A DNA stretch of 36,364 bases, taken from assembly GCF_001179925.1 (NCBI RefSeq), contig NZ_CVSF01000065.1:1-36364 (forward strand), written 5' to 3'. A program made the position numbers and the translations under genes. Under the pieces are notes generated by a model, which searched no databases, had not been told where the DNA came from, and was given only the letters and a program-made list of their open reading frames with translations. Below are positions 1 through 7,541 of this stretch, piece by piece (within the stretch, counting starts at the first letter, position 1; each line of letters opens with the position of its first letter). The DNA comes from Candidatus Pelagibacter communis (GTDB lineage Bacteria > Pseudomonadota > Alphaproteobacteria > Pelagibacterales > Pelagibacteraceae).

Positions 1-1
1 A

Positions 2-517
2 GATGGAAATTTAAAAATTAAAAATATTTCACCAAAAATAATTAAAACTGAACTAAATATCCTTAAAAAGATAGGTTCAAAAATAATAGTAAAAAAAAAT
101 GAAGTCCAAATTATTGGAAATAAAAAAATTAAAAACATGAAAATTAAAACAGCTCCATATCCAGGATTTCCAACTGATTTACAGGCACAAATGATGGTAT
201 TATTATGTAAAGCCAACAAAAGTTCAATTATCCAAGAGGATATTTTTGAAAACAGATTTATGCATGTTGCAGAATTAAACCGAATGGGAGCTAAAATTTT
301 AATCAGTGGTAATAAAGCAATAGTTGAAGGAAATATTGATTTTGCACCAGCTGAATTAATGGCGACCGACTTAAGAGCCTCAGTTTCATTAATATTAGCG
401 GCATTAACAGCAAAAGGAAAATCGATTATTAATAGAATCTATCATCTTGATAGAGGTTATGAAAATATTGAAAAAAAATTAAAAAAGGTTGGTGCTAAAA
501 TTAGAAGAGTGAATTAA
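2..517 (+). CDS. murA: UDP-N-acetylglucosamine 1-carboxyvinyltransferase, 3' part (5' end outside window)
   Basis: MurA transfers enolpyruvate from PEP to UDP-GlcNAc, the first committed cytoplasmic step of peptidoglycan synthesis. The reading frame is open from base 2, so this is the C-terminal part of a gene entering from the left; an internal ATG at 137 is not the true start. Family-typical stretches are visible: [12 protein letters not shown], the segment with ATDLRAS, and the C-terminal [13 protein letters not shown] followed by a Lys/Arg-rich end. The catalytic Cys loop lies outside the window. The stop codon overlaps the ATG of the next gene by one base, so murA is translated just ahead of a DUF2948 gene and hisD, an order common in alphaproteobacteria. 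Identification is firm; only the 5' limit is unknown. Confidence 0.95.
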   Translation, partial: DGNLKIKNISPKIIKTELNILKKIGSKIIVKKNEVQIIGNKKIKNMKIKTAPYPGFPTDLQAQMMVLLCKANKSSIIQEDIFENRFMHVAELNRMGAKILISGNKAIVEGNIDFAPAELMATDLRASVSLILAALTAKGKSIINRIYHLDRGYENIEKKLKKVGAKIRRVN

Positions 518-918
518 TGGATAAGAAATATTTAGCGAAAATTATTGCTACAGATAATGAGGGTCTTCAAATGATTTCGGCTTGTTGTGCAGGTGCAAAA
601 GTTAAGATCTCAGATATCAAATTTTTACAATCAAATAAAATATTTCTGCTTTCCGTACAGAGAAAAAAAATTGAAACTGGCAAGGAAAATCAAAAAATTA
701 ATAGTATCTGTAAATTTGATTATGTTGATCATGTTAAGTCAAAAAATATTGATCAAAAAAATCAAGATTTAGTAATAGAATTAATAGGAATTAATTATCT
801 AAAGAATAAAGAGAATTACGAAATCAATCTTATATTCAATAATAATTCTCATATTTCTTTAACGACAGAGACTATTGAAGTAAGACTAGAAGATCAAAGT
901 GAGGTAAAAAATTTATGA
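517..918 (+). CDS. DUF2948 family protein
   Basis: A 133-residue protein of unknown function. Its N-terminus (LAKIIATDNEGLQMISACC) and the following KVKISDIKFL segment resemble the DUF2948 family, which in alphaproteobacteria lies between murA and hisD, as here. No membrane segment, signal peptide or catalytic motif is visible. The C-terminal half ends in an acidic stretch with IEVRLED. It starts inside the murA stop region (one-base overlap) and its TGA overlaps the hisD ATG (ATGA), so the three genes are probably translationally coupled. The family call rests on remembered similarity plus gene order. The function is not known and none is proposed. Confidence 0.75.
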   Translation: MDKKYLAKIIATDNEGLQMISACCAGAKVKISDIKFLQSNKIFLLSVQRKKIETGKENQKINSICKFDYVDHVKSKNIDQKNQDLVIELIGINYLKNKENYEINLIFNNNSHISLTTETIEVRLEDQSEVKNL

Positions 919-2198
919 AAATATTAAATAGTAAATCCAAGAATTTTGATCGGCAATTAGATTTATTATTGTCAAAAAGAAAAAATAAAATTCAATCTAA
1001 CTCTGTTTCAGTAATTAAGATAATCAAAGATGTTAAAAAAAATGGAGATAAAGCTTTATTAAAATATGAAAAAAAATTTAATAAAAATTCAATAATAGTT
1101 CCAACTTTAAAAAAGATTTCCAAATCAATTAAAAGTTTAGATAAAAAAGTAAAAAAGGCTATAGATGTTGCCTTTGATCGTATTTATAAATTTCATTCAT
1201 TACAAAAAATTAAAGATATTTCCTATATTGACAGATTTAAAAACAAACTTGAGTACAAGTATTTACCTATTGAATCTATCGCAATATACGTTCCTGGTTC
1301 GTCCGCATCCTATCCTTCGAGTGTGTTAATGAATGCTATACCAGCAATGGTAGCAGGAGTAAAAAGGATCATAATGATCAATCCAAGTAATAAAGGAAAA
1401 CAAAATCCTGGAGTTTTGTATGCAGCAAGAAAATGTAAAATCAAAGAAATTTATTCTATTGGAGGTCCATCCGCTATTGCAGCAGCAGCTTACGGAACAA
1501 AAAATATTAAACCAGTAAATAAAATTGTTGGACCTGGAAATGCCTATGTTGCTGCAGCTAAGAAAGAGGTTTTTGGAGATGTTGGAATTGAAGGAATGAC
1601 TGCTGGACCATCCGAGGTTACCATTGTATGTGATAAACATTCAAATCCTGTTTGGATAGCTAGTGATTTGATCGGTCAAGCAGAACACGACTTGCTAGCT
1701 CAATGTATTTTAATTTCTAGAGATAAGAATTTGATTTACAAAGTTAAGACAGAAATTTTTAAACAATTAAGAAAACTTCCAAGACAATCTGTTGCTAAGC
1801 AAAGCATTATGAATAATGGAATTTTAATATATGTTAATTCCGATAAAAAAATTATTGAGATTGTTAATAGAATTGCACCAGAACATCTAGAACTGAATAT
1901 AAAAAATTATAAATCATTTGTTCCCAAGATTAAAAATGCAGGATCAATTTGTTTAGGTAAATATGCAGTGATGGCAATGACAGATTATAATGTTGGAACT
2001 AATCATGTTTTACCAACAAATGGATCAGCAAAATATTCTTCAGGCATAAGTGTAAACGAATTTTATAAAAGAATTTCTTATATTAACTTATCAAAAAAGG
2101 GTATTGAAAGTCTTGGACCATCAGTTATAACTCTTGCAAATTATGAAGGGTTGGCAGGACATGCACAATCAATAAAAAAAAGAATTAGGAGAAATTAA
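915..2198 (+). CDS. hisD: histidinol dehydrogenase
   Basis: HisD catalyses the last two steps of histidine synthesis, NAD-dependent oxidation of L-histidinol to L-histidine, using Zn2+. At 427 residues it has normal length. Visible family motifs in order are [16 protein letters not shown], the [19 protein letters not shown] segment, GMTAGPSEV, the zinc-ligand region IGQAEHD, the catalytic pair in [20 protein letters not shown], and the C-terminal [10 protein letters not shown]. It begins in an ATGA overlap with the DUF2948 gene and is followed 2 bases later by infA. It is not in a his operon; hisZ and hisG lie about 2.3 kb downstream. Confidence 0.97.
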   Translation: MKILNSKSKNFDRQLDLLLSKRKNKIQSNSVSVIKIIKDVKKNGDKALLKYEKKFNKNSIIVPTLKKISKSIKSLDKKVKKAIDVAFDRIYKFHSLQKIKDISYIDRFKNKLEYKYLPIESIAIYVPGSSASYPSSVLMNAIPAMVAGVKRIIMINPSNKGKQNPGVLYAARKCKIKEIYSIGGPSAIAAAAYGTKNIKPVNKIVGPGNAYVAAAKKEVFGDVGIEGMTAGPSEVTIVCDKHSNPVWIASDLIGQAEHDLLAQCILISRDKNLIYKVKTEIFKQLRKLPRQSVAKQSIMNNGILIYVNSDKKIIEIVNRIAPEHLELNIKNYKSFVPKIKNAGSICLGKYAVMAMTDYNVGTNHVLPTNGSAKYSSGISVNEFYKRISYINLSKKGIESLGPSVITLANYEGLAGHAQSIKKRIRRN

Positions 2199-2200
2199 AT

Positions 2201-2419
2201 TTGTCAAAACAAGATCTACTTGAATTCAAAGGTAAGGTTATAGACTTATTACCAAACGCAATGTTTAGAGTTCAATTAGAAAAAAATGGTCATATTGTAA
2301 CAGCGCATACTGCAGGTAAACTTCGAAAAAATAGAATCAGAGTTTTACAAGGAGACAGTGTGACAGTTGAAATGACCCCTTATGATCTCACTAAAGGTAG
2401 AATAATTTTTAGGGGATAA
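2201..2419 (+). CDS. infA: translation initiation factor IF-1
   Basis: IF-1 binds the ribosomal A site of the 30S subunit during initiation. The 72-residue protein is one OB-fold, with typical stretches [21 protein letters not shown]-like, [19 protein letters not shown] and [13 protein letters not shown]. The start is a TTG at 2201, supported by an AGGAGA Shine-Dalgarno element 8 bases upstream inside the end of hisD; the protein begins M-S-K-Q-D as expected. It follows hisD after 2 bases, and a tRNA-Phe gene begins 7 bases after its stop, so infA mRNA and tRNA probably share a transcript. Confidence 0.97.
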   Translation: MSKQDLLEFKGKVIDLLPNAMFRVQLEKNGHIVTAHTAGKLRKNRIRVLQGDSVTVEMTPYDLTKGRIIFRG

Positions 2420-2426
2420 TTTATAA

Positions 2427-2501
2427 GGCTGAGTAGCTCAGGAGTAGAGCAGAGCCCTGAAAAGGCTTGTGTCGGAGGTGCGAATCCTTCCTCAGCCACC
2501 A
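2427..2501 (+). tRNA. tRNA-Phe (GAA)
   Basis: A full cloverleaf can be drawn: a 7-bp acceptor stem (GGCTGAG with CTCAGCC), D stem GCTC/GAGC, anticodon stem GAGCC/GGCTT with loop CTGAAAA (anticodon GAA, Phe), variable GTGTC, T stem GGAGG/CCTTC with one G-T pair, discriminator A and an encoded CCA. It begins 7 bases after infA and is probably processed from that transcript. The odd point is the T loop, which reads TGCGAAT instead of the near-universal TTCGAAT, giving G rather than U at position 55. Confidence 0.93.
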
Positions 2502-2543
2502 CCACTTTTCACCTTGAAATAATTAAAAAAGAAATTTATTTTC

Positions 2544-2549
2544 TATAAT
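2544..2549 (+). promoter_or_regulatory. possible -10 box of the cold-shock gene
   Basis: A perfect TATAAT lies 31 bases before the cold-shock ATG. No convincing -35 hexamer stands 16-18 bases upstream; the nearest TTGAAA is 24 bases away. The placement would give a leader of about 24 bases. In such A+T-rich DNA chance matches are common, so this is tentative. Confidence 0.4.
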
Positions 2550-2579
2550 ATAAATAACAAAAAAGGATTAAAAAAAAAG

Positions 2580-2792
2580 ATGAGTACAATTCAAGGAAAA
2601 GTAAAATGGTTTAATGGTAAAAAAGGTTATGGTTTTATCGAAAGAGATGACAAAGAAAAAGACGTATTTTGCCATGCTTCAGCAGTTAAAGCAGCTGGTA
2701 TGAGATATTTAAATGAAGGTGATAAACTGGAATTTACATTAGAAGATGGACCTAAAGGCCCTTCTGCAGTAAATTTAAAAAAATTAGACTAA
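2580..2792 (+). CDS. cold-shock domain protein (CspA family)
   Basis: A 70-residue single cold-shock domain, expected to bind single-stranded RNA or DNA and act as an RNA chaperone. Visible motifs are [19 protein letters not shown], containing the RNP1-type KGYGFI, then DVFCHASAV at the RNP2 position (usually VFVH, here VFCH), and a C-terminal [16 protein letters not shown]. An AAAAGGA Shine-Dalgarno-like element lies about 12 bases upstream of the ATG. The gene appears monocistronic, with its own candidate -10 box and a strong intrinsic terminator 20 bases after the stop. Confidence 0.95.
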   Translation: MSTIQGKVKWFNGKKGYGFIERDDKEKDVFCHASAVKAAGMRYLNEGDKLEFTLEDGPKGPSAVNLKKLD

Positions 2793-2811
2793 TTTTTTTA
2801 ATTAATTTTAA

Positions 2812-2845
2812 AGGCGTTTATCTATTTAGGTAGACGTCTTTTTTA
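2812..2845 (+). terminator. intrinsic terminator after the cold-shock gene
   Basis: An 11-bp stem (AGGCGTTTATC against GGTAGACGTCT, with three G-T pairs) closes a 6-base loop TATTTA and is followed by a run of T interrupted once by A. It is the clearest intrinsic terminator in the window. Confidence 0.85.
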
Positions 2846-2888
2846 TTTTAAGGTTGATTAATTTTAAATTTTGTCTAAAAAACCGTCC

Positions 2889-2990
2889 ATGATTAAAAAC
2901 ATGACTATTTACGAATTCAATAATAGTACTCTCAGATCAACTGCAAGAGGAACTAGCAGAGGTGTGCATAATCATTTCCATGCTGGCTAA
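2889..2990 (+). CDS. possible 33-aa small protein, or part of a small RNA
   Basis: Between the cold-shock terminator and tRNA-His is a short open frame starting MIKNMTIYEF and ending RSTARGTSRGVHNHFHAG. A second ATG at 2901 would give 29 residues. No good Shine-Dalgarno element precedes either start. The 2930-3000 part is visibly richer in G+C than the surrounding spacer, and the stop codon falls in the loop of a hairpin (2980-2999), so the same bases could instead encode a structured small RNA. I do not recognise the peptide. The call is weak without comparison to related genomes. Confidence 0.3.
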   Translation: MIKNMTIYEFNNSTLRSTARGTSRGVHNHFHAG

Positions 2991-2999
2991 AGCTAGCAT
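2980..2999 (+). terminator. hairpin, possible end of a small transcript
   Basis: ATGCTGGC pairs with GCTAGCAT (8 bp, one G-T pair) around a TAAA loop, followed by only three T before a mixed A/T stretch. It could terminate or stabilise a transcript covering the small ORF-like element just upstream. The short T run makes terminator function uncertain. Confidence 0.4.
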
Positions 3000-3011
3000 T
3001 TAATTACATAT

Positions 3012-3017
3012 TATAAT
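3012..3017 (+). promoter_or_regulatory. possible -10 box for tRNA-His / hisS
   Basis: A perfect TATAAT stands 40 bases before the tRNA-His gene. No good -35 hexamer is visible at the proper distance, where the hairpin at 2980-2999 lies. If used, it would drive tRNA-His together with hisS, hisZ and hisG. Confidence 0.4.
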
Positions 3018-3057
3018 TTTAAATCCACATAAAATAAGATAAAAACAAAAAGGATAT

Positions 3058-3132
3058 GCCCGGGTGGTGTAATGGTTAGCACGGAAGTTTGTGGAACTTT
3101 AAGTTTGAGTTCGACTCTCAGCCCGGGTACCA
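3058..3132 (+). tRNA. tRNA-His (GTG), lacking G-1 and with A73
   Basis: The cloverleaf has acceptor GCCCGGG/CCCGGGT with a G1-U72 pair, anticodon stem GAAGT/ACTTT with loop TTGTGGA (anticodon GTG), T stem TTGAG/CTCAG with loop TTCGACT, discriminator A73 and an encoded CCA. Most bacteria use an extra G-1 paired with C73 as the main histidine identity element. Here the base before G1 is T and base 73 is A, the derived state known for many alphaproteobacteria, in which HisRS changed with it. The CCA ends 4 bases before the hisS ATG. Confidence 0.95.
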
Positions 3133-3136
3133 AAAA

Positions 3137-4534
3137 ATGAATATAGAAAATAAATTAATTCCCGGGTTACCCCCAGGATTTGAAGATAGATGGAATAAAA
3201 AACTTCTTCTCAAAAAAAGACTAATTAAAGTCATTGAGAAAAATTTTATAAAATATGGGTTTGACCCATTAGAAACTCCATCATTTGAAATAAGTGAAAA
3301 TATAGGATCCTTTCTTGCAGAGGATGATGGTAATCCTATGTCTGATGTATTTTCATTTAGTGATGGTGAAAAAAATATTACTTTAAGATATGATTTATCC
3401 AGTCCACTAGCAAGGTTTGTTGCTCAAAATAACCAAGAGCTTCCCTCTGTATATAAAAGATATGCTATTCAAAATGTGTTTAGAAATGAAAAGTCAGGTA
3501 ATGCACGTTATAGAGAATTTACTCAAGCAGATTGTGATATTGTAGGTAATGTAAATTCAGCTCAGGCAAATGCTGAATTATGCAATCTTGTTGCAAGTAC
3601 ATTAATTGAATGTGGTTTAAACAAAGATCAGTTTACTATCAATGTTAGTAATAGAAAAATTATTCAAGGTTTAATTCAAGATTTAAAAGTTCCTCAGGAT
3701 AAAGCCATCAAAGTAATGAGAGCTATTGATAAATTAGATAAGCCAGGTTTTGGTTTAAATGGAGTTGAAGATCTTTTGAAAAAAGAGAGAAAAGATAAAA
3801 GTGGCGCTATTACTAAAGGAGCTAATTTAAACGATGATCAAGTTTCTCAGATATTAGGTTTTTTAAGCATCAAAGATTTAAATCAATTAAAACAAAAATT
3901 TAAAAACTCCCTAACTCAAGAAGGAATTAGAGAACTAGAAGATTTATTCGAAATTTTAAATTTTGGTGAATATCCTAATCAAGTGAAAACCAATTTTACT
4001 ATTGTAAGGGGTCTTGATTATTATGATGGTTTTTGTGTTGAAACTAATCTAAATTTTAAAGCCAAAAATAATAAGGGCAAAGAAGTCGATATCGGAAGTA
4101 TCTGTTCAGGCGGACAATACAATAAACTAATATCAAGATTTAAAGGATTAGATATACCAGGGACCGGTATCAGTATTGGTGTTGATAGATTATTATTTGT
4201 AATGAGTCAATTAGATCAGGTAGAAATCGATCAACAGAAACCCGTGATTGTTTGCGTAATGGACGAAAAATATTTAAAAAATTATTATAAAATTTTAGAA
4301 ACTTTAAGAAAAAATAATATTAATTCTGAGATTTTTTTAGATAGTAAAAAAAACCTTGGTAAACAATTAACTTATGCAAACAAAAAAGAATGTCCCGTTG
4401 CGGTGATTTGTGGTGAAAACGAATTTAGGGATAATAAAATCACATTAAAGAATCTCCTTGGAATTAAAGGAGAAAATAATCAGAGTACATTTCCAAAGGA
4501 AGATCTTATCAATGAAATCAAAAAATATATCTGA
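3137..4534 (+). CDS. hisS: histidine--tRNA ligase
   Basis: Class II aminoacyl-tRNA synthetase charging tRNA-His. The start is ATG 3137 (protein begins MNIENKLIPGLPPGFEDRW, 465 aa). An in-frame start at 3089 lies inside the tRNA-His gene and is rejected. Visible parts are motif 2 (QNVFRNEKSGNARYREFTQAD), the histidine-binding RGLDYYDGFCVET, motif 3 (GTGISIGVDRLLFVM) and a C-terminal anticodon-binding domain. Only 4 bases (AAAA) separate the tRNA CCA from the ATG, with no room for a Shine-Dalgarno element except within the tRNA. The 3' end overlaps hisZ. The partner tRNA has the derived alphaproteobacterial identity, so this should be the co-adapted HisRS type. Confidence 0.96.
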   Translation: MNIENKLIPGLPPGFEDRWNKKLLLKKRLIKVIEKNFIKYGFDPLETPSFEISENIGSFLAEDDGNPMSDVFSFSDGEKNITLRYDLSSPLARFVAQNNQELPSVYKRYAIQNVFRNEKSGNARYREFTQADCDIVGNVNSAQANAELCNLVASTLIECGLNKDQFTINVSNRKIIQGLIQDLKVPQDKAIKVMRAIDKLDKPGFGLNGVEDLLKKERKDKSGAITKGANLNDDQVSQILGFLSIKDLNQLKQKFKNSLTQEGIRELEDLFEILNFGEYPNQVKTNFTIVRGLDYYDGFCVETNLNFKAKNNKGKEVDIGSICSGGQYNKLISRFKGLDIPGTGISIGVDRLLFVMSQLDQVEIDQQKPVIVCVMDEKYLKNYYKILETLRKNNINSEIFLDSKKNLGKQLTYANKKECPVAVICGENEFRDNKITLKNLLGIKGENNQSTFPKEDLINEIKKYI

Positions 4535-5564
4535 TAGGATCCTTAGTTCAGTTAAGTCGAGAGGATTTAAACACATTGAATTACCCTCAGTAGTTGAGGC
4601 AAATCACATTGTACAGAGATCAGGTGAGAGCTTTAGGAAGTTTATATTTTCATTTATAGACAATACAGGCAATGAATTATGTCTTAGACCCGATCTGACA
4701 ATAGTCTCATGTCTTAGATATTTAGAAAATAATTTCAAAGGTAAAGAAAAAATATTTTATAATGGGCAAGCCTACAGAAAATCCAAAAATAAAAAAGACT
4801 CGATAATTCAAAATCAAGTTGGTTTTGAAATTATTGGATCTCAAGATGAAAAAAATGATGACAAAGAAATAATAAATACATCTCTTAAGTCTCTTCAAAA
4901 TTTTAAGTTTTCATCAGGCACTCTAACACTTGGTAATGTTGAAATCTTTAATCTTTTAATTTCAAAATTAGATATACCAAAAAGATGGAAATTAAGACTT
5001 TCAAGACATTTTTGGAGAGAAGACTATTTTAATGATTTGCTTAAAAGATTAGAAACCAATTCTGATGTAGATCCCACAATTGTTGAGGTAGATAAAAAAC
5101 GTTATCTCAAAATGTTAAAAAATGATAAATCATTTATTGTTGCAAGTAGAACAATTAAAGAAATTTTAGATAGATTTGATAAAAAAATTAAAGATCCAAG
5201 AAGAGCCCGAGAAGGAAGAAATATTTCAAAAATTATTAGGGAATTTTTAAGAATAAAATGTCCAATAAATAAAGCTGCTTATAAACTGAATAAATTTTTT
5301 AAAAAAAATAGAATTAATCTAATTGTTGATCAAAAGTATTTTCCTATTTCAAAAAATAAGTTTTCCAAGCTCAATGTAGTTTTCTCAACAGCCTTTGGTA
5401 GACAATTAGAATATTACACCGGAATGGTCTTTAAAATAGACATCAAATCCAATTCAAAAATTATTAATTGTTGTAATGGTGGACGTTACGACAAGTTGAT
5501 CTCAGATCTTGGTTCCAAAAAACAAACACCAGCAGTTGGAGCTGCTATAAATCTTAACCATTAA
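4512..5564 (+). CDS. hisZ: ATP phosphoribosyltransferase regulatory subunit
   Basis: HisZ is a HisRS-like protein without aminoacylation activity that joins short HisG to form the first enzyme of histidine synthesis and its feedback control. The sequence shows a class II synthetase-like core: ELCLRPDLTI, then QAYR, and near the end RQLEYYTGMVF and GGRYDKLISDLG. The frame also offers an ATG at 4458, but ATG 4512 has an AAGGA element about 11 bases upstream and gives a better N-terminus (MKSKNISDRIL, 350 aa), with a 23-base overlap with hisS. Two bases separate it from hisG. HisRS and its paralogue are therefore encoded side by side. Confidence 0.9.
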   Translation: MKSKNISDRILSSVKSRGFKHIELPSVVEANHIVQRSGESFRKFIFSFIDNTGNELCLRPDLTIVSCLRYLENNFKGKEKIFYNGQAYRKSKNKKDSIIQNQVGFEIIGSQDEKNDDKEIINTSLKSLQNFKFSSGTLTLGNVEIFNLLISKLDIPKRWKLRLSRHFWREDYFNDLLKRLETNSDVDPTIVEVDKKRYLKMLKNDKSFIVASRTIKEILDRFDKKIKDPRRAREGRNISKIIREFLRIKCPINKAAYKLNKFFKKNRINLIVDQKYFPISKNKFSKLNVVFSTAFGRQLEYYTGMVFKIDIKSNSKIINCCNGGRYDKLISDLGSKKQTPAVGAAINLNH

Positions 5565-5566
5565 TT

Positions 5567-6253
5567 ATGAAAAATATTATAAATATAGGAATACCAAGTA
5601 AAGGACGATTAAGAAAAGATATTTTAAAAATTTTTAATAAAAAAAAATTGAAACTTATTTCTGAAAGGGGAGAAAGGGATTTAATTGGATCAATAAAGAA
5701 TAAGCATAATATAAAGATTCTTTATTTACACGCACGAGAGATTATAGAGAGATTAGGAGATGGCTCTTTAGATATTGGCTTTTCTGGATTTGATTTATTT
5801 AAAGAAAGTGAAATTAACGTGCAGAATAAAATTAATGTTATTAAGAGGCTTAATTTTGGAAAAGCTAATTTAGTAGTGGCTATTCCCGATCCTTGGATTG
5901 ATGTTCAAACAATTGCTGATCTTGAGGAAATTGCATTTGAGTTTAGAGATAAAAAGAAAAAAAGATTAAGAGTTGCAACGAAATATCCAAATTTAACTAG
6001 AGATTTTTTATTTTCAAAAGGGGTAACACAATTTAAACTAGTGGATAGTTTAGGAGCTACAGAGTCTTATCCTTTCACTGGTTCAGCAGAATTAATTACC
6101 GACATAACATCTACAGGCGAAACTCTTAGAGCAAACAATTTACGTATTTTAAAAGATGGGGAAATTTTGAGATCTCAAGCATGTATCTTTACATCAAAAA
6201 AAAATAGTAAGAAAAAAGGATTAAAAAATTTTATAGGATTACTTTCCAAGTAG
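5567..6253 (+). CDS. hisG: ATP phosphoribosyltransferase, short form catalytic subunit
   Basis: HisG condenses ATP with PRPP in the first committed step of histidine synthesis. At 228 residues it is the short form, lacking the C-terminal regulatory domain and therefore needing HisZ, which is encoded immediately upstream. Motifs seen are IGIPSKGRLRKD at the N-terminus, GDGSLDIGFSGFDL, and the PRPP-binding region around GATESYPFTGSAELITDITSTGETL. It is last in the tRNA-His-hisS-hisZ-hisG block. Its 3' end overlaps a possible small ORF on the other strand by 15 bases. Confidence 0.95.
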   Translation: MKNIINIGIPSKGRLRKDILKIFNKKKLKLISERGERDLIGSIKNKHNIKILYLHAREIIERLGDGSLDIGFSGFDLFKESEINVQNKINVIKRLNFGKANLVVAIPDPWIDVQTIADLEEIAFEFRDKKKKRLRVATKYPNLTRDFLFSKGVTQFKLVDSLGATESYPFTGSAELITDITSTGETLRANNLRILKDGEILRSQACIFTSKKNSKKKGLKNFIGLLSK

Positions 6254-6361
6254 TTTGTCTTTAAAATAAATAAGAATAATTTTAATAACATCTAAATTTC
6301 TTATTATTGCATAAATACCGATTAAACATATTCCAAAAAATAAAATTAATAATAGATCCAT
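6239..6361 (-). CDS. possible 40-aa single-span membrane peptide
   Basis: Reading the minus strand from ATG 6361 gives a 40-residue frame beginning MDLLLILFFGICLIGIYAII, followed by RNLDVIKIIL and a short Lys-rich end. The first 20 residues are one clear hydrophobic helix. The G-I-Y-x-x-x-R-N-L pattern recalls the first helix of NuoK/MnhC-type subunits, but the protein is far too short to be one. No strong Shine-Dalgarno element precedes it. It fills most of the spacer between hisG and rmuC, running against hisG. It could be a real small membrane protein or a chance frame in A+T-rich DNA. Confidence 0.4.
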   Translation of the reverse strand: MDLLLILFFGICLIGIYAIIRNLDVIKIILIYFKDKLLGK

Positions 6362-6448
6362 TTTAATTCAAACTTTTACATTTAAAATTTATTACGGTAA
6401 ATAAAATATAAATTGAAATATAAAAATAGGAGTATAACGTAGGGAATC

Positions 6449-7504
6449 ATGGATATAATAATATTAGGATTAATAGCAGTTATTTTATTGGTAAATATAG
6501 CTTTATTTTTTAAGTTCAAAAGCAAACCCAACGATGAGGATAGTAAAGATCAAGAAGTCCTTAAAATTAAGGATGACATTAATAATCTTAAAAATTCATT
6601 AGGTGACTCATTTAATAGTATGAGCAAAGAGGTTTCTAAAGATATGACTGCTGCTTTAACTAAAGTAGATGAAAAAGTTGGAAATTTCAATCGACAAGTT
6701 CAACTACTTAATCAAAGCCAAGAGGGGATCACTAAAATTTTAGCTGGAGTTAAAAAATATGGAACTTTAGCAGAGTATTCTTTAGGAGCTCTGATGAAAG
6801 ATTTGCTGCCTGCTTCTCAGTTTATGACTAATGTAAAGATGAAGGAAGATACGAGTGAAAATGTAGAATTTGCAATTAAACTTCAAGGGGACGTTTTAGT
6901 ACCAATAGACTCACATTTTCCAGTTGAAAAGTTTAGAGCAATAACAGATGCTCATGAAGCAGATGATAAAAAAGCAGCAGCGGACGCTAGAACTAAATTA
7001 GCAAGCGCATTTAAAGCTAAAGCAAAAAGTGTTAATGAGAAATATATCGTTCCACCAAAGACAACTGATTTTGCAATTGTTTATGCACCAACTGAAAGTC
7101 TTTATAAAGAGTTAACAGAATATCAAGATCCTAGTACCAAGGAATTACTAACTCAAGAATTAATGAAAAAGTACAAAATTGTAATTTGTGGACCTAATAC
7201 TCTATCAGCTTATTTGCAATCTTTATATATGGGTTTTCAATCATTGAAAGTTCAAAAAGGAGCTACAGAGATATATAATCACTTAAAAACAATCACCACT
7301 AGATTTAGCAAACATTTTGACAATATCATTGTGCTTAGAAAAAAATTAGAGGAAGCTATGAGCGTGGTTGATAAGTTTGGTACCGATGCAAGATCAATAA
7401 GTAGAACTTTAGAAAATATAAAAGATCCCGAGCAGGTTGAGAAAGCTGTTCAAACAGAAAATGTAGAAAAATTTGTCGAAAGAAATAAACAAACTAAAAA
7501 TTAA
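6449..7504 (+). CDS. rmuC: DNA recombination protein RmuC homologue
   Basis: RmuC proteins limit DNA rearrangements and carry a PD-(D/E)XK-like nuclease fold; their exact biochemistry is poorly known. The 351-residue protein has an N-terminal membrane helix (about residues 3-23, IIILGLIAVILLVNIALFF), a helical, probably coiled-coil section (about 35-100), and the RmuC domain with LAEYSLGALMKDLLPASQF, VLVPIDSHFPVEKFRAI and the Gly-Pro segment VICGPNTLSAYLQSL. It is shorter than E. coli RmuC (475 aa) but near the size of many alphaproteobacterial members. AGGGA lies just before the ATG, with an additional AGGAG further upstream. Its end lies close to the following nuclease gene. Confidence 0.93.
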   Translation: MDIIILGLIAVILLVNIALFFKFKSKPNDEDSKDQEVLKIKDDINNLKNSLGDSFNSMSKEVSKDMTAALTKVDEKVGNFNRQVQLLNQSQEGITKILAGVKKYGTLAEYSLGALMKDLLPASQFMTNVKMKEDTSENVEFAIKLQGDVLVPIDSHFPVEKFRAITDAHEADDKKAAADARTKLASAFKAKAKSVNEKYIVPPKTTDFAIVYAPTESLYKELTEYQDPSTKELLTQELMKKYKIVICGPNTLSAYLQSLYMGFQSLKVQKGATEIYNHLKTITTRFSKHFDNIIVLRKKLEEAMSVVDKFGTDARSISRTLENIKDPEQVEKAVQTENVEKFVERNKQTKN

Positions 7505-7541
7505 TTTCTTTTTTCAAAAAATACCGATTATAAGAAATCAC

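Noticed and set aside
1326-1640. Minus-strand open frame of 104 codons inside hisD
   Set aside because: It is a shadow of a strongly conserved hisD, with Ser/Asn/Phe/Cys-rich unnatural composition.
3089-3136. An upstream in-frame start for hisS at 3089 adding 16 residues
   Set aside because: It lies inside the tRNA-His gene, and the added residues are just translated tRNA; ATG 3137 gives a normal HisRS N-terminus.
4458-4511. Upstream ATG for hisZ at 4458
   Set aside because: It would overlap hisS by 77 bases and has no better ribosome binding site; ATG 4512 has AAGGA upstream and a typical HisZ start.
6239-6361. The 40-aa frame as a NuoK/MnhC subunit
   Set aside because: Only one helix is present where these subunits have three, and there are no partner genes nearby.
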